Shown here: piece after piece, positions 1 through 8,673 of the stretch
Layout: each line of letters starts with the position of its first letter
How positions within the stretch are numbered: the stretch's first letter is position 1
Assembly (NCBI RefSeq): GCF_947500605.1
Contig: NZ_CANMSJ010000007.1
Span: forward strand, 1 to 64,000
From: an uncultured Lacinutrix sp.
GTDB lineage: Bacteria; Bacteroidota; Bacteroidia; Flavobacteriales; Flavobacteriaceae
Direction of reading: 5' to 3'
DNA length: 64,000 nucleotides
Translations under genes and position numbers: made by a program
Notes under the pieces: generated by a model
Told to the model about the DNA's origin: nothing
Databases searched by the model: none
What the model saw: only the letters and a program-made list of their open reading frames with translations

Positions 1-172
1 TCTGTTTGTTGTGTTCCAGTTACTACCCAAGTACAATATGTTGAAGAGTTTTCATCGGTATCGAACGTTGCTGTTTCGTAACATGCAGTTGTAGGTTCTG
101 TTTGTTGTGTTCCTGTTACTACCCAAGTGCAACTCGAATTATTGTAGGTTGCCGTTTCATAACAAGCTGTTG
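1..172 (-). repeat. Tandem ~32-residue Cys/Trp repeats in the M14 protein
   Basis: Near the left edge the same coding block recurs with a 96-bp period (the block at 1-17 reappears at 97-113). On the minus strand each unit reads roughly TTACYETATF, a variable stretch, then CTWVVTGTQQTEP. At least two units are visible and the series continues off the window. Comparable repeats occur in large flavobacterial surface proteins; whether they are adhesive or structural is not shown by the sequence. Confidence 0.8.
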
Positions 173-3100
173 TTGGTGCATCTTGTATGGTAATTGTTAC
201 AACTGCAGTACAAGTGTTAGAGTTTCCATTGGCATCATTTACAGTTAATGTAACATTATTTGGTCCAGCATCAGCACAAGTAAAGTTTGTTTTAGAAGCT
301 GAAATAGATGCAATAGCACAATCGTCAGTAGAGTTATTATTGATTTGAGCTGCTGTAATTGTAGCATTTCCATTAGCATCTAACTGAACTGTTATATTTT
401 GACAATTAGCAATAGGATTTTCATTATCCACTGTTACTGTAACGGTGAAAGATCCAGTTTCAACATTTCCATAATCATCAGTAGCCGAATAGCTAATTGT
501 TGTAGCTCCATTAGGAAAGAAGTCTCCACTAATATATCCAGAACCATCAGTTCTTATAATATTAACATTATTATCGCAATTGTCACTAGCAGTAGGATCT
601 GTCCAAAATGCTTCATTGTTTCCGCAGGTTAATACAATATTAGAAGGAAAGTTAATAAAGGTCGGTTTTAGTTCGTCGACAACTGTTACTGTTGAAATGC
701 ATGAGTCTGTTTGATTGTCAGCATCTGTTACCGTAAGTGTTACATCTATTGGAGTTCCTATATTATTACAGTCGAATGAACTAATATCAATACTATAATT
801 AGTTATTGCTACATCATCTGTTGAGCCACCATCAATATCTGAAGCAACAATTGTTGCATTTCCAGTATTATCTAATTGCACAGTAATATTTTGACAAACA
901 GCATTTGGTGATGCTGAGTTTGTTTCTATATCTGATGTTATTCCAAAATTATCTATTGAGATATCTCCAGACCAACCCGTAGAAGCATCAGAATGTGTAG
1001 TGGCACTGATTCTTAGTTTAATAACTTGATCATCAAAAGGTGATAAGTCTATATTTTGAGTTTTCCAAGCATCTGTAGTGTTAGATTGTTGATTTCCAGA
1101 TAAAGTATAATCACTTAATGTTACGTAAGACGCACCATTGTCTGTACTCACATCTAAAGTTAAAACACCTATAAAACCTCCATGCATGTGATAATCAAAA
1201 GAGAATAAAGCATTTTTTCGACCAGAGAAGTCTATACAAGGACTTAATAATCTAGCAGTTTTACTAGGGAAATTAGGATCTGAAGCTTCAGTGTATAAAA
1301 AATAAGAACCATTTGATGCTCCATCTGGACCGGTCCCAGTAGATGGTGTAGATCCATTTGGTTGCCCAGTGCTTTGTAGTTGATTAGTCCAATCAAAATC
1401 ATCTGCTGGTGAACTTTCATTTGACCAAAGACCTAAAGTGTTCTCAAAACTTTCAGAATAGGGGAATGTATTTATTGAGCTTCCGGTACAAGGTACTAGA
1501 GAAGTGGTGGTGAAATTAGTAATTGTTGTATAAGTAGATGTATTTGTTCCACATCTCGTTCTTATACGAACATCATAATCTGTTGAAGGAGTTAAATCAT
1601 TAATAGTATAACTATTTGTTGCAATATCTGTTATTGTTGTCCAACCTGCTGATCCAGAACCGGTTTCTCTATACCTTAAATCATAAGTTGCAGCTGGTAA
1701 GCTATCCCAATCAGCTTGAGCAGTAACAGTTGTAATATTGGTAATACTTACATTTGTAGGAATAGTTGTTTCACATGCGTAAGTGACTCCAATAATTTTA
1801 AAATCATCTATAAAGAAACCGGTAAATGTAGTATTGTAGATTTCTATACCGTTATTAGCATCCGTTCTCATTCTAAAGCGAAAGCTTACATTTGTTTGAT
1901 TCTTCAAGAAACTATTATTGGTGTCATTAATAACAATCTCTTCCATAACATACTTGTCCATTTGGTCACCATCATAAACTTTCCCAGAACTATTACTACT
2001 TTGGAATGCATGAGATGTACTATTTTTATTTCCCCAAAAATTGGCATCGTTAGTAGTAGAAACAGAATTTGGTTTGTTATAATTACCATCAAGTGGTTGC
2101 CAGTTTGTACCATCAGTAGATGCTAAAAGCTCAACAAAGTCATAATTTCGTTCTAAATCCCATTTTGTGTAAAATTGAACTAAAACTTCATCAGAGTTAG
2201 AAAAATCGTAAGCATTAGCTGTTGTTAATGTTTTTGTAGTATTATTACTATACGGAACAGCACTACCATCTTTTATTACTCTTGTCCCAGAAAATGGAGT
2301 GGCAGTTGTGGTTGTCCAGCCACCAGTTGCAGTCCAGTTTGCTAAAGATCCTGTATCTGGATTATCGGCGAGCATAACATTAGGCTGGTAATATTTTTCA
2401 TAATTTGCTTCATAGAAAACAACTCCGTCTCCATTTGCCAATTGTGCTTTATATTCAATTCTCGCATTAGGTTGCAGTCCAGGCTTTAAAGTTAAAAGAG
2501 CAGTTATATCACGTTGTTCTAATACATCCATCCCTACTTGAGTAGCAGGCGAAGCAATACTTTCAATAGTATTGAGAGTTATAGGAGTAAGCGTTAAAGT
2601 AAAATCACTATCGGTTTGGCCTAAACGTTCAATACCAAATTTTAAATCAGAAGTTATTGTATTAATATCACTTTGCGTCTGGTCTTGTAACTTTGCATAT
2701 TTACCACCATAATATATATTCATTAAATTTAAACGTACAGCTCTTTTTGCAATAGGAACAAAATTTGAAGGCGATGGCCAAAACTGACCTCCAGACCCAC
2801 CTTCGTTGCTATGACCATGTTCGGGTGTTGAAGCTAAGATGTTTTGTCCAGACCCTACAGAAGGTGGACTATTATCAAATAATGTATTATTAGTGCTATA
2901 ACTTTGAGTTGAACTACCACCATCTGCTATTCCACCAAGCATCCAATCGTCTGCGATTCCATTTGCCGGATTAAAAATTGTAGCACCAGAAACATAGCGA
3001 TTATACTTTGTCATGTCTTCATGCCATTTGTGCATTTCATCTTCTTTTCCAGATACGTTAGAAGGATTTCCTCCATATGGATGTGGAATTCCATTGGCTG

Positions 3101-4235
3101 CAGTGTGGTGCATTAAAACTGTTTTAAAATTTCTTGCTAAAACAAAATCTCTTAATATTCTTGATTCTGGTTCAGAGAAAGGGTTTGGGCCTCTATAAGT
3201 CTGATCTGTTGGATCGTTTGTTGATCCAGTGCCGTCTGCTCCCCAAAAATAATCGAAGTTTCTATTGACATCGACACCTCTACTTTCAGAATTATTAGTT
3301 CCTACTGGTCTTAAGTTTTTACGCTGCTGGCCACCACCATTGGGATCTCGTTGTTCATTCCATAGTAAACCATCAGGATTTACAATAGGGATAAAATATA
3401 ATTCGTTATTATCTACTAAATTTTTAATGGCAGGATCTATCTCATAATTTTCAAGCAAATACCACATGAAATAAATATTTTGCATTAAACTAGCAGCTTC
3501 CCTAGAATGAATCATGGAAGTAAACAATATTTGCGGTTTAGAACCTTCTGGAGAAGTAGAGTGATTCCCTGTAATTCTTAAATACTTAACTTTTTTTCCA
3601 GACCATGTATCATAAACTCCACCACCAGTATAACTATTGCCATAGGTTGTCTCGCTTGATGCATCTAAAACTGGTGAGATTATATTAAGAGATGAGGCAT
3701 AAGTTACCATTTCAGCCATTTCAGTTTCAGTCTCACTTACTGTAAGACAACCTCCCATGCTACCTAAATTGAAATTAGATGGTACTCCCCAATCAATTTC
3801 AGTAGGATTGTTATTGTCTTGTAAATAATTATCTAAACCTGTATTTGCAATCGAAGATTTATTCTGACTACTTCCTTGTAAAGCTCTAAACCTTTTTGCT
3901 TGACTTTTAGCTTTTTCGGCTTTTAATTGGGATAAAGCATTTGGCATATCGGCAGCGGCACGTTCTCTGTAGAATTTTGCCATGTCTTCTATCTTTATCG
4001 AATAGTTAATACCAACTTTATCTAAATTACTCAAGACGTTGTCAGTTACCTCTATAACAATACCTTCTTTAGATATTGAAGCTCCACAACGTAAATCGAT
4101 CCCTTGATTAGCAAGCTCTATTAAATTATTGTTTGATGTGTTTCTAACTACAATTTGTTTGTAAGTCTCTTGCGAATAGGAAATTTGTACCATTAAAAAT
4201 AATAATAGCACAATTGAGTAAGTAATTTTTTTCAT
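1..4235 (-). CDS. Secreted M14 zinc carboxypeptidase with FN3-, MAM/jelly-roll- and HYR-like modules (C-terminus beyond window)
   Basis: The reading frame opens at ATG 4235 with a typical signal peptide (MKKITYSIVLLLFLMVQISYSQ) trimmed here to its start MKKITYSIVLLL, and stays open to the window edge, so at least 1411 residues are present. The peptidase domain spans about residues 195-490. It keeps the M14 zinc ligands in HSRE (H243, E246), the substrate pocket NRNF (N324, R325), a third-ligand histidine in MHHTAANG (H376/377) and a catalytic glutamate in TPEHG (about E472). Downstream come a jelly-roll-like region, an FN3-like segment, a MAM-like segment, then HYR-like modules (repeated CQNITVQLD motif) and short Cys/Trp repeats. 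Such architecture is usual for flavobacterial type IX secreted or surface enzymes, but the sorting domain lies outside the window. It is read as an exported peptidase, possibly surface attached; the substrate is unknown. Confidence 0.9.
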   Translation of the reverse strand, partial: MKKITYSIVLLLFLMVQISYSQETYKQIVVRNTSNNNLIELANQGIDLRCGASISKEGIVIEVTDNVLSNLDKVGINYSIKIEDMAKFYRERAAADMPNALSQLKAEKAKSQAKRFRALQGSSQNKSSIANTGLDNYLQDNNNPTEIDWGVPSNFNLGSMGGCLTVSETETEMAEMVTYASSLNIISPVLDASSETTYGNSYTGGGVYDTWSGKKVKYLRITGNHSTSPEGSKPQILFTSMIHSREAASLMQNIYFMWYLLENYEIDPAIKNLVDNNELYFIPIVNPDGLLWNEQRDPNGGGQQRKNLRPVGTNNSESRGVDVNRNFDYFWGADGTGSTNDPTDQTYRGPNPFSEPESRILRDFVLARNFKTVLMHHTAANGIPHPYGGNPSNVSGKEDEMHKWHEDMTKYNRYVSGATIFNPANGIADDWMLGGIADGGSSTQSYSTNNTLFDNSPPSVGSGQNILASTPEHGHSNEGGSGGQFWPSPSNFVPIAKRAVRLNLMNIYYGGKYAKLQDQTQSDINTITSDLKFGIERLGQTDSDFTLTLTPITLNTIESIASPATQVGMDVLEQRDITALLTLKPGLQPNARIEYKAQLANGDGVVFYEANYEKYYQPNVMLADNPDTGSLANWTATGGWTTTTATPFSGTRVIKDGSAVPYSNNTTKTLTTANAYDFSNSDEVLVQFYTKWDLERNYDFVELLASTDGTNWQPLDGNYNKPNSVSTTNDANFWGNKNSTSHAFQSSNSSGKVYDGDQMDKYVMEEIVINDTNNSFLKNQTNVSFRFRMRTDANNGIEIYNTTFTGFFIDDFKIIGVTYACETTIPTNVSITNITTVTAQADWDSLPAATYDLRYRETGSGSAGWTTITDIATNSYTINDLTPSTDYDVRIRTRCGTNTSTYTTITNFTTTSLVPCTGSSINTFPYSESFENTLGLWSNESSPADDFDWTNQLQSTGQPNGSTPSTGTGPDGASNGSYFLYTEASDPNFPSKTARLLSPCIDFSGRKNALFSFDYHMHGGFIGVLTLDVSTDNGASYVTLSDYTLSGNQQSNTTDAWKTQNIDLSPFDDQVIKLRISATTHSDASTGWSGDISIDNFGITSDIETNSASPNAVCQNITVQLDNTGNATIVASDIDGGSTDDVAITNYSIDISSFDCNNIGTPIDVTLTVTDADNQTDSCISTVTVVDELKPTFINFPSNIVLTCGNNEAFWTDPTASDNCDNNVNIIRTDGSGYISGDFFPNGATTISYSATDDYGNVETGSFTVTVTVDNENPIANCQNITVQLDANGNATITAAQINNNSTDDCAIASISASKTNFTCADAGPNNVTLTVNDANGNSNTCTAVVTITIQDAPTTACYETATYNNSSCTWVVTGTQQTEPTTACYETATFDTDENSSTYCTWVVTGTQQT

Positions 4236-4727
4236 AGTAGTTTAGATTAGGGTATCTAAAATTGTTTAATTAGTTTGCTAAATTAAAGAAAATGATTCTA
4301 AAAATATCTTTAAAATGCTTAAAAACACGATTAAATGTTATTTGAAATTGTAACACATTGAATTACAGGCGGTTATTAAATGTATTTTTGTCGGTTTAAA
4401 TTCAATAAGTTAGCATTATGTTTGCTTTTTTTGATATACTTAACTTAAAAATCAAAACTTGGTTAGAGAAGTTGTTACCCATGCAATTATGAGAAATAAA
4501 TTTATTTAGTATAATAAAATGAAGAAGCTTATTCTATGAAGATATTGTAGATATTGCTCCAATCTAGTTTAAAAACGTATTTGTTTTTTGGATTTGTATG
4601 ATAGCAAAAGCTCTCAGTCTTTGAAGTTAAAGACTAGTATTAAGTGTTTCTTGAATGTAATTACATGTAAAGCCATGTTTCTATAATTTAACTTACATGG
4701 AAAAAGGAATAGGTGATATGTGTGTTT
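4236..4727. other. Intergenic gap, no gene seen
   Basis: A 492-bp AT-rich stretch lies between the start of the M14 gene and the end of the LacI-type gene. No convincing coding frame or RNA gene was seen. It should contain the promoter of the M14 gene (minus strand) and the 3' end signals of the regulator gene. Confidence 0.6.
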
Positions 4728-5738
4728 TTATTTTGAAGAATTTCTTAATACAATATCTGTATCCACTGTTTCAGATATTATATTAGTTATTTTGTTTTCT
4801 AACTTATTTATTAGAAGTGTTGCTGCTTTTTCTCCAATAAGCTCGCCGTGTTGGCTAATAGTGCTTAATGTAGGATTTGAATGTCTAGCAAGAATACCAT
4901 TAGAAAAAGCTAAAACAGATAAATCGTCAGGTATTTTTAGTCCTTTTTCTTGTGCAACTTTCATTGCTGCTATAGCAACAGATTCATTAGATGCAATTAA
5001 TGCATCAAACTCATTATTAAATAATGGTTTAACAATTGACTCATGTTTTTTGTAATACATTTCATGAGTTGTAATAATTATAGATTCATCCCTTTTAATA
5101 TCATTTTTTTTTAAACCAGCTAAGTAACCTTCATATCTAGATTTTCCTACACTTAAATCTATCTCTGTTCCAACAAAAGCTATTTTTTTACAGCCTTTAT
5201 TTTTTAAATAACTAACAGCTTTAGAAGAAGCAATAAAATCGTTAGTAATAACTTTGTCACAATCTATTTTGTCTACAACACGATCAAACATAACTAAAGG
5301 AATTTCATTTTCTTTACAAGAATTTAAATGTCCATAATTTTCTTTTAATTGTGTTTCCTCGGCAACAGACAATATAAAACCATCTACAACTCCTGTCGAT
5401 AGCATTTCTATAGTTTCAATTTCTTTTTGTAAAGACTCATTAGATATACAAGTAATTACTTTGTACTTATTTAATGAGGCCGTTTTTTCTATCCCTTTTA
5501 ATATTTGAGCAAAGTAATAGTTAAGCATGTTTGGAATAATTACTCCAATAGTTCTAGTACGTTGGTTTTTTAAACTTATCGCATTATAATTAGGTACGTA
5601 ATTTTTTTCCTTGGCGTATGCCTTTATCGCTTCGGTTGTAGATTTGCTTATTTCTTCATTACCATTTAATGCTTTAGATACTGTTGAAACAGAGACATTT
5701 AAATGATCAGCTATATTCTTTAAAGTGATTTTTTTCAT
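4728..5738 (-). CDS. LacI/GalR-family transcriptional regulator
   Basis: The 336-residue product has the standard LacI size. Residues 1-50 form the helix-turn-helix (LKNIADHLNVSVSTVSKALNG) followed by the hinge region. From about residue 60 the frame enters a periplasmic-binding-protein-like sensor domain (RTIGVIIPNMLNYYFAQILKGIE). Family members bind an operator as dimers and respond to a sugar or related ligand. No sugar-utilisation genes lie next to it in this window, so the ligand and targets cannot be inferred. It lies outside the island, 190 bp from its left border, and belongs to the chromosomal flank. Confidence 0.93.
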   Translation of the reverse strand: MKKITLKNIADHLNVSVSTVSKALNGNEEISKSTTEAIKAYAKEKNYVPNYNAISLKNQRTRTIGVIIPNMLNYYFAQILKGIEKTASLNKYKVITCISNESLQKEIETIEMLSTGVVDGFILSVAEETQLKENYGHLNSCKENEIPLVMFDRVVDKIDCDKVITNDFIASSKAVSYLKNKGCKKIAFVGTEIDLSVGKSRYEGYLAGLKKNDIKRDESIIITTHEMYYKKHESIVKPLFNNEFDALIASNESVAIAAMKVAQEKGLKIPDDLSVLAFSNGILARHSNPTLSTISQHGELIGEKAATLLINKLENKITNIISETVDTDIVLRNSSK

Positions 5739-5883
5739 ACGTAAATAATAAAATAACCTTGATGATTTGTAATATACTTAAAATTAATTTTTTTTTCCAA
5801 ACTCATATTGTAAAAGCATTAATTTTCTACATCATTTTTTTTTTAAAAATTTAGGCGTATCAAGGTATATCAAATGTTTTAGC

Positions 5884-5917
5884 AAAAAAAAAGTCAAGAA
5901 TTAAATTCTTGACTTTT
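5884..5917 (-). terminator. Rho-independent terminator, probably the original tRNA terminator
   Basis: An 11-bp stem (5889-5899 with 5907-5917, AAAAGTCAAGA / TCTTGACTTTT) is followed on the minus strand by a run of T. It lies just outside the left repeat of the island, where the 3' flank of the uninterrupted tRNA gene would have been, so it is read as the pre-insertion tRNA terminator. Confidence 0.75.
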
Positions 5918-5927
5918 ACCTGGTTTT

Positions 5928-5975
5928 ATTTGTAGCGAGAATGGGGCACGATCCCATGACCTCCGAGTTATGAAT
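5928..5975. repeat. Left attachment site (truncated tRNA copy)
   Basis: This 48-bp segment is identical to 33860-33907 and corresponds to the anticodon loop through the 3' end of the tRNA-CAU gene. To its right the sequence departs from the tRNA, so no D arm or acceptor 5' strand is present and the copy cannot fold into a tRNA. It marks the left boundary of the island. Confidence 0.92.
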
Positions 5976-6462
5976 TAATTTTATAAATTCAATAACGCCT
6001 TTTTATAAGGTTTACACGCTATATGTTTTCTAAATCGTATGCAAATCGTATGCAGTTTAGTCCAAATTGTCAAATATAATTTTGTGGTGCAATATAGAGA
6101 TTATTTTTAGGCTTATAAAGCCTTTTTGAATTACATGTATATTTATAATAATAATAGTTCTCCAAATTAGTATAAGAGTAGATCTTATCACATAGATTTA
6201 AAATACTTTTATTATTAAATACGTTGTATTTCTTCATTAATTTTCAACACTACATGTACCAACAACAGTGACAACAGCATACCAACAATTTTTAAACTTA
6301 AAGAGATTGTTGTTTAGTTAGTTACTTATCTGTAGTACTTTAAAATAGTTTTTAACTATGTATGTTGCCAACAACTACAACATATAAATTAATGTTGTTA
6401 TTAGTAATTTTTTTTTGTTTTAAGGTTAGTTCATAATTTTTATTTATCCCATAATAAAAATA
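5976..6462. other. Left-end noncoding region of the island
   Basis: A 487-bp stretch without a credible gene. It holds the paired ATCGTATGC repeats (6032-6053), a small hairpin with a T tract on the plus strand (6109-6127, AGGCTTATAAAGCCTTTTT), and a segment at about 6250-6400 unusually rich in CAACA/TGTTG words on both strands. The position next to the attachment site makes recombinase or accessory-factor binding plausible, but this is inference. Confidence 0.55.
6032..6053 (+). repeat. Two abutting AAATCGTATGC repeats, candidate integrase arm sites
   Basis: Two perfect 11-bp copies of AAATCGTATGC lie head to tail (6032-6042 and 6043-6053), about 60 bp inside the left attachment core. The same word recurs just inside the opposite end at 33746-33780. 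Tyrosine recombinases of the lambda type use short arm-type sites flanking the core, which this arrangement resembles. Confidence 0.6.
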
Positions 6463-7812
6463 TTAATAAAAACTAACATCTTGTTTAGCTCTGGTGATAG
6501 CTGTGTACTGAAATCTAAGAGATGGCATGTAAAAAGAGTTTACTAAAACTTTATTCCATTCTCCACCTTGAGCTTTGTTGCATGTAATAGAGTGTCCATA
6601 AGTCATCCTAATTGCACCAACATATCTATCATCCCAAGGATTTAAATTCTCTCTATACACTTTGTTTTTCTTAAACCGTTCGTGGCGTAATTGGTTTTCT
6701 TGTTTTGCAGTTAAACCAGAAGGATTATGAACCGAGTCTAAAAGAAGATAATCATCAATTATTTCCTCAACACCTCTTAAGTTTTTAGAAATTATTTTTA
6801 TAGGCGCAAATCTTAAGTCGGCAACCATTTCTACTGCATTAAGATTGATTTCCTTTACTCTTACATGGTCTCCGCTGTATAGTTGAGAACCGTTTCTTTT
6901 CCATGTTTGTGTAACCAATAGTAAGTCATCGTTTTCGATAATTTTTGCGTTTCTACCATATAATTTAGATCTCACATTATTGTTGAACATTTTGTTCATA
7001 TTATGAGTGGTTCCAATAGATATTATAGATTCTTCTTCATTAGCTAAATAGTCTAAAACGTAATTTCTAGCTGCATCTTCCACTGATAGTTTTTTAATAC
7101 CTTCAAATATTACAGACTTACTGTTATTGTCGATTCCTTCTCTAAGTTTAGTGGCATTTTTCAGTATGTAACTTCCATCTTCTTGTCGTTTTACTTCTGT
7201 TAAAAGTTTTGCTTCACCGATAAGATTGAAATTACTTGCTAAGTAGTCTTTAGAAAGCGCTAAAGAAACTCTTTCATTTACTGGAGGCAATTGATTTTTG
7301 TCTCCTAAGAAAATAATCTTATTCAAATCGTTACCGCTTTTTATAAACTTGATTAAATCTGATAATAATGAATTTTTAGACTGAAACATGTTTTTAGGAT
7401 CCTTCGGAGCTTTAGATGAAATCATAGAAGCTTCGTCAATAATAAAGACATTATAATCTTTAACATCATTTTGTTTTAAAACAAAGTTAACCTGTCCTGA
7501 ATCAGGATTTGTTTTTACATTATAGATTAGTGAATGAATTGTACTGTTAACGGTTTTCGATTTCCGTCCTAATATCCGTGCGGCTCTTCCGGTAGGAGCT
7601 GCTATATTATATGCAATAGATTGAGAGTTTAAATAACCAATAAGAGCAGTTGTGATTGAAGTTTTTCCTGTTCCTGCCGCTCCACACAAAATAAAGAAAT
7701 CGTCGGTGTTATCCGTTTTTACAAAATCAGACATTCCAAGCAATGCGGCTTTTTGTTCAGCAGTAGGACAATCGAATTGTAAGTGGTCTAAAATTGTAAT
7801 AGCATTCTTCAT
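6463..7812 (-). CDS. RecD/Pif1-like superfamily 1B DNA helicase
   Basis: The 449-residue protein has a Walker A motif near residues 43-52 (CGAAGTGKTS), a Walker B motif (FIIDEAS) near 125-131, a GDKNQLPPV motif near 171, and a C-terminal block typical of UvrD_C_2/RecD proteins (YGHSITCNKAQGGEW and YTAITRAK at the very end). Family members are ATP-driven 5'-3' DNA helicases. It is shorter than RecD2 and lacks an N-terminal helix-hairpin-helix region. It is separated from the retron operon by its own promoter, which carries the shared island operator, so it is co-regulated rather than co-transcribed with the RT and HEPN genes. Whether it belongs functionally to the retron is open. Confidence 0.88.
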   Translation of the reverse strand: MKNAITILDHLQFDCPTAEQKAALLGMSDFVKTDNTDDFFILCGAAGTGKTSITTALIGYLNSQSIAYNIAAPTGRAARILGRKSKTVNSTIHSLIYNVKTNPDSGQVNFVLKQNDVKDYNVFIIDEASMISSKAPKDPKNMFQSKNSLLSDLIKFIKSGNDLNKIIFLGDKNQLPPVNERVSLALSKDYLASNFNLIGEAKLLTEVKRQEDGSYILKNATKLREGIDNNSKSVIFEGIKKLSVEDAARNYVLDYLANEEESIISIGTTHNMNKMFNNNVRSKLYGRNAKIIENDDLLLVTQTWKRNGSQLYSGDHVRVKEINLNAVEMVADLRFAPIKIISKNLRGVEEIIDDYLLLDSVHNPSGLTAKQENQLRHERFKKNKVYRENLNPWDDRYVGAIRMTYGHSITCNKAQGGEWNKVLVNSFYMPSLRFQYTAITRAKQDVSFY

Positions 7813-7840
7813 AACGTATTGTTTTAATTATTTAACAATA

Positions 7841-7875
7841 CAAATAAAGGATAGTCTTGTGCATTGTATCTGCAC
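7841..7875 (-). promoter_or_regulatory. Shared operator plus -7 box of the helicase gene
   Basis: The palindrome GTGCATTGTATCTGCAC lies at 7859-7875. On the minus strand it is followed after exactly 10 bp by TTTATTTG (7848-7841), one mismatch from the Bacteroidota -7 consensus TAnnTTTG. The helicase ATG is at 7812. Operator sequence and spacing match four other sites in the island. Confidence 0.8.
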
Positions 7876-7878
7876 GTA

Positions 7879-8673
7879 TTATTCTGCAAGGATTTTTATA
7901 GCTTCACTGAAATATGTTAGGCTTTCAATAATTTCCTTGTAATCTTGAAGTCTTTTTAAAAAGATAAACCGTCCATTATTATATAAATCAATTTTTTCTT
8001 TATTAGAACTAGAGAAATCAAAATATGATTTAGTAATATCAATTTTTTGTTGTGAGGCATTCGATAAAATTTCATCTTCAGATTTTAAATCGAAACTGTT
8101 TCTATGACTTAAATCATTTCTTAGGCTTCTAAGAAAATCAATAGTAAATTTCATTGGCTTATTATTGAGATTGTACTCTCTTAGAAAAGCGTTGATTTTG
8201 TAAAAGGAAGAAATTTTATTTAGATCATTAATGTACTCACCATTAAATTTTTTATTATGCTTTTTGATAAAATTTATAATTTCTGTTAAATCACTCTTAA
8301 ACTTAACATGATAATAGTAGTTAATTAATTCCTCAACTTGTAAGTACGCGTAACGACAAAATTCATCAAAATTAATTGTATCGTTTATTTTTCCGAGTCG
8401 ATATTTAGACATCTCTATCGAGTCTCTGAATAATTGATTTCCTACGGTTTCGTCTTTAACCCATGAATAATCGATAATCTTAAATCCATCAAGTTTTAAA
8501 TATCTTTCAATTTTATCGAATTGCTCGATATTGGAATAATTGGTATTACTATTTTCATACGTTGATAATGTATCAATAAGTTTTTCTCTAAACCAGTCAT
8601 TATCATTATCCTCACATATATCACATATAAACAGCAATAGTTTTTCTAATGACTCTTTGTTTTGTTTGCTCAT
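7879..8673 (-). CDS. HEPN-like protein coupled to the retron reverse transcriptase (candidate effector)
   Basis: I do not recognise a named family for this 264-residue protein. Its helical, Lys/Glu/Asn-rich sequence contains RNDLSHRN, with R185 and H190 in the Rx4-6H spacing that defines the catalytic site of HEPN ribonucleases. No signal peptide or membrane segment is seen. The ATG overlaps the stop codon of the reverse transcriptase by one base (TAATG at 8671-8675), so translation is probably coupled and the two products made in fixed ratio. Retrons act as antiphage systems in which RT plus msDNA hold a toxic effector in check; on that model this gene is the effector and RNA cleavage its likely activity. 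That is inference from motif and position. Confidence 0.7.
   Translation of the reverse strand: MSKQNKESLEKLLLFICDICEDNDNDWFREKLIDTLSTYENSNTNYSNIEQFDKIERYLKLDGFKIIDYSWVKDETVGNQLFRDSIEMSKYRLGKINDTINFDEFCRYAYLQVEELINYYYHVKFKSDLTEIINFIKKHNKKFNGEYINDLNKISSFYKINAFLREYNLNNKPMKFTIDFLRSLRNDLSHRNSFDLKSEDEILSNASQQKIDITKSYFDFSSSNKEKIDLYNNGRFIFLKRLQDYKEIIESLTYFSEAIKILAE

Noticed and set aside
1716-2126. Plus-strand open frames opposite the M14 peptidase
   Set aside because: They are antisense shadows of a continuous minus-strand coding frame with clear domains and no motif of their own.
5928-5975. Second functional tRNA gene
   Set aside because: Only the anticodon-to-3' half is present; no D arm or acceptor 5' strand follows.
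6109-6127. Terminator of the helicase gene
   Set aside because: The hairpin has its T tract on the plus strand, while the helicase is read on the minus strand.
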